10,408 nt of DNA from Mageeibacillus sp. UBA3708 (GTDB lineage: Bacteria > Bacillota > Clostridia > Saccharofermentanales > Saccharofermentanaceae), in assembly GCA_002371375.1 (NCBI GenBank), contig DFIB01000237.1:1-10408 (forward strand), given 5' to 3'. The notes under the pieces were generated by a model. The model did no database searches and was not told where the DNA came from. It saw only the letters and a program-made list of their open reading frames with translations. The translations under genes were made by a program, and so were the position numbers. Positions 1 to 5,265 of this stretch are shown here, piece by piece. Positions within the stretch are counted from its first letter, which is position 1; each line of letters starts with the position of its first letter.

Positions 1-466
1 GCTGACCGCCTGATAACTGTGTCGGAAACTTCTTCCAGTCCTGCTCCGTGATCTCCACCTTGGCAAAAAGATCCTTGGCCCTCTGAGCCAGTTCCTTGCG
101 GTTTTTGGTCAGGAGGAGTCCGCTTACCATTACATTATCCAGCGCACTCATCGTATCATTCAGGTAATTCTGCTGGAAAACAAATCCGCAGTGATTGCGC
201 CTGAACACAGCAAGTTTGTCATTGCTGTATTTGGAGATATCCTCCGCCCCGTACCTGACCTGTCCCAGTGTCGGTCTGTCCATTCCCGACAGCGAATACA
301 GCAGCGTGCTCTTGCCGGAACCGGAGTTGCCCATAATTACCGTAAAATCTCCCTCATAGATCTTCAGATTGAGATTCTTGATTACATGCTGCTGAACGCT
401 CTCATTCGAATAAGTCTTGCAGAGATCCGTTGCCTCAAGTATTGCTTTCTTTGTCTTGTCAGCCAT
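1..466 (-). CDS. ABC transporter ATP-binding protein (MacB/LolD/BceA-like), 5' part only
   Basis: This is the N-terminal 155 residues of an ABC-type ATPase, cut by the left edge of the window. Visible motifs are Walker A GNSGSGKST (about residues 46-54), a Q-loop in FVFQQNYLND (about 95-104) and the start of the signature LSGGQ (151-155), where the window ends. Walker B and the H-loop lie outside. The sequence around the Q-loop fits the group that pairs with FtsX-type permeases (MacB, LolD, BceA) in efflux or antimicrobial-peptide defence, so a permease gene is expected just to the left. The start is ATG at 464-466, with AAAGGAG at 476-482 nine bases upstream. Its promoter is shared divergently with the membrane protein gene at 599 and carries the TCTTAAC-type repeats. 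Family assignment is firm; substrate is unknown. Confidence 0.92.
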   Translation of the reverse strand, partial: MADKTKKAILEATDLCKTYSNESVQQHVIKNLNLKIYEGDFTVIMGNSGSGKSTLLYSLSGMDRPTLGQVRYGAEDISKYSNDKLAVFRRNHCGFVFQQNYLNDTMSALDNVMVSGLLLTKNRKELAQRAKDLFAKVEITEQDWKKFPTQLSGGQ

Positions 467-511
467 TATCTTAAGCTCCTTTGCCACGGGTTATTCCCTT
501 AATCTGAGCTT

Positions 512-517
512 ATTGTA
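512..517 (-). promoter_or_regulatory. -10 box of the ABC transporter gene
   Basis: Read leftward, TACAAT lies 14 bases after the conserved block GTTAAGACTTCC (543-532). The expected transcript start is near 505, giving a leader of about 39 bases that contains the AAAGGAG ribosome binding site. There is no good TTGACA-like -35; TTAAGA in the repeat block lies 19 bases away, which fits an activator-dependent promoter. The DUF4097 gene has the same 14-base spacing. Confidence 0.5.
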
Positions 518-531
518 TGACATGAGCCTTA

Positions 532-577
532 GGAAGTCTTAACGCAGAGTTTAAGAGATTCTTAACTGATTCTTACA
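532..577. promoter_or_regulatory. Tandem TCTTAAC-like operator A (probable OmpR-family regulator site)
   Basis: Four half-sites lie in a row: TCTTAAC at 537, GTTTAAG at 549, TCTTAAC at 560 and TCTTACA at 571, giving start-to-start spacings of 12, 11 and 11 bp. Direct repeats at one helical turn are typical of OmpR/PhoB-family response regulators. Read on the other strand, the pair at 560-577 has the form TGTAAG-N5-GTTAAG, resembling the CiaR consensus NTTAAG-N5-WTTAAG. The same layout occurs at 3338-3383. The site sits between two divergent -10 boxes, so it could control both directions. The bound regulator is not proven; the OmpR-type regulator at 5262-5951 is the obvious candidate. Confidence 0.65.
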
Positions 578-583
578 TACGTG

Positions 584-592
584 TGATATACT
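584..592 (+). promoter_or_regulatory. Extended -10 promoter for the membrane protein gene at 599
   Basis: TGA followed by TATACT (587-592) forms a TGn-extended -10 box. Its last base lies seven bases before the A of the ATG at 599, which is where transcription normally starts. The mRNA would therefore begin at or very near the start codon. No ribosome binding site is visible upstream, consistent with a leaderless transcript. Confidence 0.55.
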
Positions 593-598
593 CATCGC

Positions 599-1018
599 AT
601 GGTCGGACAATTTGCATCATTGAAGCTATATGTAACAGCCGTTAGTGTAGGGATCATTACAGTGTTCCTGCCGTGTGTCCGGCTGGTCGCGGATGTCAAC
701 GGCGAGAAGCAGACTTTCTATTCATCCGTAATGAAGAGCAACTGGGGCATATTTATCCTCATTCTCTATATCCTGGCATTGGTCCTGACCGCCAAGAATC
801 ATCCGGTCCCGGCAGTGATAGCCGGATTCCTCGGTGCCGGGCTGGAGACCTACTGTGTATTCACAAGAGCCGCCGGGGCAGCCGGCAAACTGACCGTCCG
901 CGGCTATACGGTCGTCAAGACCGGCTATGAGTACGGAATCTACATTATGATGATCGGCCTGATGGGGCTCGTCATGGGAGGATTGTGGGCAATATCAGAG
1001 TATTTGGGGGATGAGTGA
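599..1018 (+). CDS. Small four-helix membrane protein of unknown function
   Basis: A 139-residue integral membrane protein that I do not recognise. Four hydrophobic segments are seen at about residues 9-30, 48-65, 67-90 and 112-133, with short loops and an acidic C-terminus ending in GDE. No catalytic motif is visible. The start at 599 is the first ATG after an extended -10 box and no Shine-Dalgarno sequence precedes it, so translation is probably leaderless. It is transcribed divergently from the ABC ATPase gene, with the TCTTAAC-repeat operator between them. The pairing suggests an accessory part of an envelope-stress or transport response, by context only. The last 13 codons are partly repeated at 1795-1836, after the next gene, which indicates a former second copy. 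Confidence 0.75.
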   Translation: MVGQFASLKLYVTAVSVGIITVFLPCVRLVADVNGEKQTFYSSVMKSNWGIFILILYILALVLTAKNHPVPAVIAGFLGAGLETYCVFTRAAGAAGKLTVRGYTVVKTGYEYGIYIMMIGLMGLVMGGLWAISEYLGDE

Positions 1019-1137
1019 AAAAAGGACATAACTCCCTATATCTGTCCGGGCATCTACTGCAGCATAATCCCACCCACGGATTCCGTGCAGAACCTGTTTA
1101 TTTGAACTAAAAATGGTCATTTTTGAAGGTCCCATAG

Positions 1138-1332
1138 CGGTCAATATCGCCGGGCGCTAACACCTCCAACTGCAAAAAGGATCTCCGGTATTTGTCACCT
1201 CAACAACAGCGAAATAATTGTTATTTTGACAGTAAAAGTGTATCATTATTCTTCGAACTGCTGTTCGCGCTCGGATATGCGATCAGCCTGCCGGCGGCAG
1301 GACTCGCCGGGAACTTAGGAAAGCATGTCTGA
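1138..1332 (+). pseudogene. Possible relic of a membrane protein C-terminus
   Basis: One frame stays open from after a TAG at 1135-1137 to a TGA at 1330-1332 (64 codons) with no ATG or GTG start and no ribosome binding site. The last third reads like a membrane-helix end, SLFFELLFALGYAISLPAAG followed by LAGNLGKHV. This could be the surviving 3' end of a lost gene, in line with the second relic at 1789-1836, or a chance open frame. The family was not recognised. Confidence 0.3.
1226..1252 (+). promoter_or_regulatory. Possible promoter for the DUF3592 gene
   Basis: A consensus -35 TTGACA (1226-1231) is followed after only 15 bases by TATTCT (1247-1252). The spacing is short, so the assignment is weak. 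If used, the transcript would have a leader of roughly 120 bases before the gene at 1383. Confidence 0.3.
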
Positions 1333-1382
1333 TCGAAGCGTTAACTGACAGACAATACATATTCACGAAAGGATGTAACAAA

Positions 1383-1781
1383 ATGAAGAAACTGCTTATC
1401 GTTCTGGTGATCGCCCTTATCGGACTCGGCCTTATAGGCTTCGGAGTCTACTCACAGTTCTTTGCCGGGAAAGGTTACGTAGAGACCACGGCAAAGATAA
1501 CACGGATCGACAAGACATTCACGGGCTACGACAACGACAATATCGAGCAGTACGAGTATGACGTTTACGTAAGCTACACAGTTGACGGCAAGGAATACAA
1601 CGAGAAATCGGATTACTATTCCCCCAACTACACAGAAGGCCAGGAGATCAAAATCTCATATGATCCTGCCAACCCTTCAAAAATGTTGGCAGATTCCGGC
1701 AAATTCGGCTATTTCATCATCGGCGGCGGCGTACTGACACTCATCATCGGAGCTGTAGTGCTGTTAAAGAAGAACGTGTGA
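1383..1781 (+). CDS. DUF3592-type membrane protein
   Basis: A 132-residue protein with a first transmembrane helix at about residues 4-26, a soluble beta-rich region at 30-105 and a second helix at 109-128 followed by a short KKNV tail. The soluble part has the DUF3592 pattern: a TAKITRID strand, a YVSYTVDGKEY strand, and then a G-x-x-I-x-I-S-Y-D-P-x-N-P element (YDPANPSK, about 93-100). Family function is unknown; members are common small membrane proteins. The start is supported by AAAGGATG at 1368-1375, seven bases before the ATG. The neighbourhood includes relics on both sides, so the gene may have been inserted into, or spared within, a duplicated and decayed stretch. Directly after its stop, the relic of the 599-1018 gene begins. 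Confidence 0.82.
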   Translation: MKKLLIVLVIALIGLGLIGFGVYSQFFAGKGYVETTAKITRIDKTFTGYDNDNIEQYEYDVYVSYTVDGKEYNEKSDYYSPNYTEGQEIKISYDPANPSKMLADSGKFGYFIIGGGVLTLIIGAVVLLKKNV

Positions 1782-1788
1782 GTTGTCA

Positions 1789-1836
1789 ATCGTCAGCGGT
1801 TTGCGGGCAATAGCAGAGTATTTTGGAGATGAGTGA
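1789..1836 (+). pseudogene. 3' relic of a second copy of the 599-1018 membrane protein gene
   Basis: Bases 1805-1840 match 987-1022 at 33 of 36 positions. The frame is kept: SGLRAIAEYFGDE-stop here against GGLWAISEYLGDE-stop in the intact gene, with the changes falling as conservative or synonymous codon changes. Similarity fades upstream of about 1789, just after the stop of the DUF3592 gene. The best reading is the tail of a tandem duplicate whose remainder was deleted or replaced. Confidence 0.65.
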
Positions 1837-1870
1837 AAAACGTCCCGGATGGATTGACCATCCGGGACGT
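1836..1870 (-). terminator. Rho-independent terminator of the FxLYD-type gene
   Basis: A perfect 13-bp stem (ACGTCCCGGATGG at 1840-1852, its complement at 1858-1870) has a 5-base loop. Read leftward it is followed by a run of five T (1840-1836) and lies 24 bases after the stop at 1894. On the plus strand the following bases are less T-rich, so any rightward termination after 1781 would be weaker. Confidence 0.85.
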
Positions 1871-1893
1871 CGTTGGTATTTGTTAATTACTAA

Positions 1894-2508
1894 TTACTGT
1901 GACTGCTCCGTCTCTGAAGTCTCAGTAGTCTCAGAGGCAGGTGTCGCCTTTATCTTCTCTCCCAAATTTGATGAGAAACTGAAATTAACATCCGTTGCAC
2001 GTGCGAATATAACAAAATGATCAACATCCTTTTTGTTAACAAATGTATGACTATGGAGATCATTCAATTCAACTCCCTTTGAACCTCCGGGTTCAAGTGT
2101 AACGAGAAGATCCTCTACTCCTCCTATTACTTTCCCTTTCTTATTGAACAACAAACCATAAATATTGAGCGACTGTTCAACTTCCGAGTTGTTTGTCACT
2201 TTAGCAGAAAGATATACATAACCAAGCGAATCCTTTTTGACCTTGGCAGATGAAACATCACAATCATAGTATCCGGCCTTTGAATCATCAACTACGTAAC
2301 AGGCGACACTCTGAGGATCAACATTGACACCATTCTTTATCGAGGTGCCCTCATCGACTGAACCATAAGAAAAGATATAACCCTTCTCGTTTGGACCAAT
2401 GAGATCAGGGGCTGAATAAGTAAACAAACTGTATTCATTTGAGCTCATAAGATAACTCTTATCATTATTCCCAATTTTTGTTAAAAACAAACACTTTTGT
2501 TGAACCAC
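1894..2508 (-). CDS. FxLYD-like protein, probably truncated at the 5' end
   Basis: The frame encodes up to 204 residues. Residues about 98-150 resemble an FxLYD-type beta-sandwich, with a strand SAKVTNNS, then LYGLL-like LNIYGLLFNKKGKVIGG, and a LEPGGSKGVEL strand. The protein ends in a Thr/Glu/Ser-rich tail (191-204). Proteins with this domain are usually secreted or lipid-anchored, but no signal peptide or lipobox is present. The frame is closed by a TAA two codons before the GTG at 2508, and neither GTG 2508 nor the ATG at codon 21 has a ribosome binding site. This suggests loss of the true N-terminus, perhaps at the repeat-rich stretch upstream. The coding sequence is visibly more AT-rich than its neighbours, which hints at acquisition. 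It retains its own terminator. A short intact cytosolic protein remains possible. Confidence 0.55.
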   Translation of the reverse strand: MVQQKCLFLTKIGNNDKSYLMSSNEYSLFTYSAPDLIGPNEKGYIFSYGSVDEGTSIKNGVNVDPQSVACYVVDDSKAGYYDCDVSSAKVKKDSLGYVYLSAKVTNNSEVEQSLNIYGLLFNKKGKVIGGVEDLLVTLEPGGSKGVELNDLHSHTFVNKKDVDHFVIFARATDVNFSFSSNLGEKIKATPASETTETSETEQSQ

Positions 2509-2568
2509 ATGTTAACGTGCAGGTTTTCGGATACCTTCATACATTTAATGTTACAAACAGATTACTGT

Positions 2569-2606
2569 CCGCGAAAACTGCGGAAAACTATGGTGTTTTC
2601 CGCGGA
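2569..2606. repeat. 38-bp palindromic repeat, copy 1
   Basis: The unit is CCGCGAAAACTGCGGAA, ten variable bases, then TTTTCCGCGGA. The inner part GCGGAAAAC pairs perfectly with GTTTTCCGC across a short loop. The left arm CCGCGAAAAC is itself a one-base-shorter version of the complement of the right arm, so alternative foldings are possible. Confidence 0.75.
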
Positions 2607-2629
2607 TTCGCAGATATATAAAAATCTTT

Positions 2630-2667
2630 CCGCGAAAACTGCGGAAGCAATGCCGTTTTTCCGCGGA
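2630..2667. repeat. 38-bp palindromic repeat, copy 2
   Basis: This copy has the same left arm (17 bases) and right arm (11 bases) as copy 1, with identical total length but a different ten-base centre. The copies start 61 bases apart. The conserved arms and variable loop look like a REP/BIME-type or small mobile palindrome rather than a terminator, since no T-run follows on either strand. Confidence 0.75.
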
Positions 2668-2748
2668 AACACCAATATCGTTCGGTCAAGGTAACACCAC
2701 TGACCACTACGACTGACCATGCATCTATAGGCATAGTCCCATGAACAC

Positions 2749-2799
2749 AAAAAAAGGAGTTGCCTCTCTGTGAACTGATCACTTTTGAGGCAACTCCTT
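2749..2799 (-). terminator. Rho-independent terminator of the DUF4097 gene
   Basis: A perfect 13-bp stem (AAGGAGTTGCCTC at 2754-2766 with its complement at 2787-2799) has a 20-base loop. Read leftward, it runs into a stretch of T (2755-2749). It lies about 17 bases after the stop at 2817. The stem contains AGGAG by chance of sequence; no gene starts here. Confidence 0.85.
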
Positions 2800-2816
2800 G
2801 ATCCCGTTATTGTCTC

Positions 2817-3287
2817 TTATTCCCCGATTATCTTCAGCACGCTGTTCTTGCCGTTGAGCTCGATCATGTTGCAAGTATCGGCAGTTGTAACAGTGTTACA
2901 CTCGATATTGTTGTTCTTGCCCTCGCATCTCGTATCGAAAGCAAATCCCTTGGGCACGCGAAGTTCCACATTGCCGCCGATAACGTTGATGTCAACTGCT
3001 CCCTGCGTTCCGTCAAGTGCCAGCTTAAGGTCACTCTTCGTATCGATCTCTATCCTCTCGAAAGCAAGGTTGCTCACATTCAGGACTCCGCCCTTGATAT
3101 CGATCTCGATGTGCTCCGCATTCTTCGGGATACCGACCTTAACCGGGATGTCACCGTCGATATCGATGTCGGCCTGTTCGTGGTCTGTATCGAACTTTAC
3201 CGTTGCCGGCACCACGATCGTGTTGTCCTCTGTTCCGTACAGTGTTACCTCGCTGCTGTTCTTGATCTTGATATCATAATCTTTCAT
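2817..3287 (-). CDS. DUF4097-like beta-helix protein (LiaG/YvlB-like)
   Basis: A 156-residue protein made of short alternating hydrophobic/acidic beta strands (DIDIDGDIPVKV, HIEIDIKGGVLNV, IEIDTKSDLKLAL, AVDINVIGGNVELRV) with Gly/Asn turns. This is the pattern of the DUF4097 putative adhesin fold, a right-handed beta-helix. In Bacillus the family member LiaG belongs to a cell-envelope stress operon, though LiaG is membrane-anchored. No signal peptide or membrane helix is seen here, so it is probably cytosolic or peripheral. An ATG at 3293 is in frame, but GGGAGG at 3296-3301 is only two bases from it and eight bases from the ATG at 3287, so 3287 is chosen. The promoter carries the same TCTTAAC repeats as the ABC gene. 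Single-gene transcript with its own terminator. Confidence 0.75.
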   Translation of the reverse strand: MKDYDIKIKNSSEVTLYGTEDNTIVVPATVKFDTDHEQADIDIDGDIPVKVGIPKNAEHIEIDIKGGVLNVSNLAFERIEIDTKSDLKLALDGTQGAVDINVIGGNVELRVPKGFAFDTRCEGKNNNIECNTVTTADTCNMIELNGKNSVLKIIGE

Positions 3288-3295
3288 TGTCATAT

Positions 3296-3301
3296 CCTCC
3301 C
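3296..3301 (-). promoter_or_regulatory. Ribosome binding site that decides the DUF4097 start
   Basis: GGGAGG read leftward lies eight bases before the ATG at 3287 but only two before the in-frame ATG at 3293. Spacing favours the second ATG. Confidence 0.7.
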
Positions 3302-3317
3302 TTGGTTTGATGGCTTA

Positions 3318-3323
3318 AGTATA
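3318..3323 (-). promoter_or_regulatory. -10 box of the DUF4097 gene
   Basis: Read leftward, TATACT is preceded by TGT, making a TGn-extended -10. It lies 14 bases after the block GTTAAGACTTCC (3349-3338), the same distance as at the ABC gene promoter. The expected start is near 3311, giving a leader of about 24 bases with the ribosome binding site inside it. Confidence 0.6.
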
Positions 3324-3337
3324 ACAAGCCCGGATAC

Positions 3338-3383
3338 GGAAGTCTTAACGTCAAGCTTACCAAATTCTTAACTGTTTCTTAAA
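3338..3383. promoter_or_regulatory. Tandem TCTTAAC-like operator B
   Basis: The four half-sites are TCTTAAC at 3343, GCTTACC at 3355, TCTTAAC at 3366 and TCTTAAA at 3377, with spacings of 12, 11 and 11 bp, exactly as at 537-577. Two blocks are shared with operator A in sequence and separation: GGAAGTCTTAAC, and 26 bases later ATTCTTAACTGnTTCTTA. The bases around and between these blocks differ, so the likeness is unlikely to be a simple recent duplication. On the opposite strand the pair reads TTTAAG-N5-GTTAAG, close to CiaR sites. Confidence 0.7.
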
Positions 3384-3392
3384 TGTGGCGGG

Positions 3393-3401
3393 TGCTATAA
3401 T
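3393..3401 (+). promoter_or_regulatory. Extended -10 promoter for the membrane protein gene at 3408
   Basis: TGC followed by a perfect TATAAT (3396-3401). The last base lies seven bases before the A of the ATG at 3408, the same distance as at 592/599. Expected transcription start and start codon coincide, so the mRNA is probably leaderless. Confidence 0.65.
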
Positions 3402-3407
3402 CAGATC

Positions 3408-4073
3408 ATGAAATACGGCGAATCATCTTTTGATATAATTTACCTTCTGTTTGCCATTATCAGCGGAATAATTATCCTGATCAGGCGCAGAGACACTATC
3501 GGCAAACTCATGGGTTCGGCCGCGCTTATTCTCGGAGCAGGAGATGCTTTCCACCTTATCCCGAGAGTATTGAATTACTTCGTTGACGGTGACTTTACGG
3601 CATGGCTCGGATACGGCAAACTGATAACTTCCATTACGATGACAATATTCTATGTGCTGCTGTTTTTACTCCACACAAAGCTTTTTGTCTGGAACAGCAA
3701 AACAAATAAGAATCGTATTCTGATCTTACTCCTGATTGCCACAGCCTGCAGAGTCATTCTCTGCCTGCTCCCCGGCAACGACTGGGCCGGCGGCGGAAGT
3801 TCTGTCTTTTACGGGACCATCCGCAATATTCCTTTCGTCATGATCGGGGTGTTGATAGCTGTCATTTATTATCAGAGACGTAATGAACGGAAGAATTTCA
3901 AGAGGGTCTGGCTGTATATAACCCTGTCGTTTCTGTTCTATATCCCCGTCGCGGTTGCGGCATCCCTTGTGCCAATGCTCGGCATGCTGATGCTGCCCAA
4001 GACGGTATGTTACATGCTGATGCTGGGTGTTTTTCTCAAGGAAATTGACGGGAACTATCTCACGCTTTCCTGA
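3408..4073 (+). CDS. Seven-helix integral membrane protein of unknown function
   Basis: A 221-residue membrane protein that I do not assign to a named family. Hydrophobic segments lie at about residues 9-25, 33-50, 68-92, 101-120, 137-156, 167-188 and 190-211, giving about seven helices. The loops are positively charged (RRRD after helix 1, YYQRRNERKNFKR after helix 5), suggesting that these loops are cytoplasmic. No enzymatic motif is obvious. The start follows an extended -10 by seven bases and has no ribosome binding site. It is divergent from the DUF4097 gene across operator B. Its 3' end overlaps the 3' end of the histidine kinase gene tail to tail by 14 bases, with no terminator between them, so convergent transcription could interfere. 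Confidence 0.78.
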   Translation: MKYGESSFDIIYLLFAIISGIIILIRRRDTIGKLMGSAALILGAGDAFHLIPRVLNYFVDGDFTAWLGYGKLITSITMTIFYVLLFLLHTKLFVWNSKTNKNRILILLLIATACRVILCLLPGNDWAGGGSSVFYGTIRNIPFVMIGVLIAVIYYQRRNERKNFKRVWLYITLSFLFYIPVAVAASLVPMLGMLMLPKTVCYMLMLGVFLKEIDGNYLTLS

Positions 4074-5265
4074 CAAAGACCTCCGCAACGAATCCGCCGT
4101 CACGTCCGTTGTGGAAATCTATCTCGCCTTCCATCTTCCTCATGAAGTAATCTGCCAGATACAGTCCCAAACCGCTGCCGGGGAGACCTGACGAACCGGT
4201 GCCGCGGTAGAATTTCTGCGTGAGCAAAGACAATTCTTCTTCTGGAACACCGGGGCCCTCATCGCTGATCTTTATGATGATTCCTTTGTCATTCTTGGAA
4301 TATTCAACCGTTACATCAGTCTTCGCGTATTTAAGTGAATTGCCGATGATGTTATCGATCACCTGTTCCATCCTCAGAGCGTCGTAATAAAGCAGGCATT
4401 CAGGAACACTTCCGGTCTCCCTGATATTGCCTGATGTCTTGAGATTATCGATCATGTCACCGATCATGAGTGAAGAGTTATCGGACGGAGCCACCTTAAG
4501 CTCCGATACCTCTTCAAGAGAAGCGCTCATCATGTTGCTTATAAGGCTGTCTATCGTCGCCGCCTTGGCTCTTATGACCTCCGTCTTCGACGTGACATCC
4601 GGAGAAGGATGTTTGACTTCAAGGACCTCGCATGTGGCGCTTATAGTAGCAAGCGGCGTTCTTATGTCGTGGGATAATTCGGCGAGCATCTCCTGCTTGG
4701 CCTTCTGCATCTCCGCCTCCTTGGCCCGTGCGCTCTTAAGCTCCTCACGCATGATATCGAAGCTCTCCGTGAACCCGCCGAAAAAATCGCCGCGTCCTTT
4801 GGCGAGAGGGAAATCCAGATTGCCCCTGGCCACCTCACCCGCGAACTTGCCGAGCTTTCTGAACGGCCTGATGTATTTGACATAGACGAAGATAAGAAGC
4901 GCCGTTCCCGCTGCAGCAAATGCCGCCCATACGACGATCATCCTTACCGTCATCCCGTGCTCTACGGCTGCCACTTCATCATCGACGTCATTCCACACGG
5001 CCTTGCCTGTTACCACGCCGTCGTTCACTATGTCCATTACAAGTGCGCCGGACCTGTAGTAACCGTTAAGACGCGAAGCATAATCGGAATCGGTGACATT
5101 GATCACCACGCAGCCCTCAGGCGCACTGCCGCCCTCCGCTATCTTCTCCACCTGAGAATTGTAATAGACCATGTCGCGCACGGACCGTTCGCTCCTGCGG
5201 AACACCGGGATGAGCCCGGCACATATCAGAACGATCCAGCAGATTACGACATATCTGAACTTCAT
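4060..5265 (-). CDS. Sensor histidine kinase, HAMP type
   Basis: A 401-residue membrane histidine kinase, partner of the regulator just upstream. Order: TM1 (about 5-22), an extracytoplasmic segment of about 85 residues (23-107), TM2 (108-130), HAMP (131-183), then the dimerisation/phosphoacceptor box ELSHDIRTPLATI with His199. The ATPase domain follows: N box DNIIGNSLKY (304-313), G1 DEGPGVP (335-341), and G2 GSGLGLYLA (363-371). All core residues are present, so it should be active. The sensing region is longer than in BceS-type kinases, which have almost none, so it may detect a ligand outside the membrane. Its start ATG overlaps the regulator stop by 4 bp, and GGAG lies eight bases upstream inside the regulator gene. 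It is the last gene of the leftward string. Confidence 0.95.
   Translation of the reverse strand: MKFRYVVICWIVLICAGLIPVFRRSERSVRDMVYYNSQVEKIAEGGSAPEGCVVINVTDSDYASRLNGYYRSGALVMDIVNDGVVTGKAVWNDVDDEVAAVEHGMTVRMIVVWAAFAAAGTALLIFVYVKYIRPFRKLGKFAGEVARGNLDFPLAKGRGDFFGGFTESFDIMREELKSARAKEAEMQKAKQEMLAELSHDIRTPLATISATCEVLEVKHPSPDVTSKTEVIRAKAATIDSLISNMMSASLEEVSELKVAPSDNSSLMIGDMIDNLKTSGNIRETGSVPECLLYYDALRMEQVIDNIIGNSLKYAKTDVTVEYSKNDKGIIIKISDEGPGVPEEELSLLTQKFYRGTGSSGLPGSGLGLYLADYFMRKMEGEIDFHNGRDGGFVAEVFVRKA

Larger units (their letters stand above)
1019..1382. other. Gene-poor interval with possible decayed coding sequence
   Basis: No intact gene is seen in this 364-base stretch. There is no convincing terminator after the gene ending at 1018. 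An AT-only hairpin (AAAAATG/CATTTTT around 1109-1124) is too weak and lacks a GC stem. The right half holds an open frame without a start (separate entry), a weak TTGACA promoter, and the ribosome binding site of the next gene, AAAGGATG at 1368-1375. Confidence 0.5.
2509..2753. other. Non-coding interval with palindromic repeats
   Basis: No gene is supported here. The short open frames that cross this stretch are by-products of the two 38-bp palindromic repeat units. No promoter in either direction is convincing, which adds to the view that the gene at 1894-2508 lost its 5' end. Confidence 0.55.

Noticed and set aside
1109-1124. Terminator after the 599-1018 gene
   Set aside because: The AAAAATG/CATTTTT palindrome is AT-only with a two-base loop and is about 90 bases past the stop.
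2569-2667. CRISPR-like repeats
   Set aside because: There are only two units, the arms are internally palindromic, and the 61-base period has a single non-matching interval. No cas genes are nearby.
2785-3279. A 164-codon Ser/Leu-rich plus-strand open frame
   Set aside because: It is the complement of the DUF4097 gene and begins inside that gene's terminator; the regular beta-strand pattern and ribosome binding site are on the minus strand.
3291-3293. ATG at 3293 as the DUF4097 start
   Set aside because: The GGGAGG site is only two bases away; the ATG at 3287 has an eight-base spacing.
4060-5265. BceS-type intramembrane-sensing kinase
   Set aside because: Despite the nearby ABC transporter, the kinase has an extracytoplasmic segment of about 85 residues and a HAMP domain, which BceS-type sensors lack.
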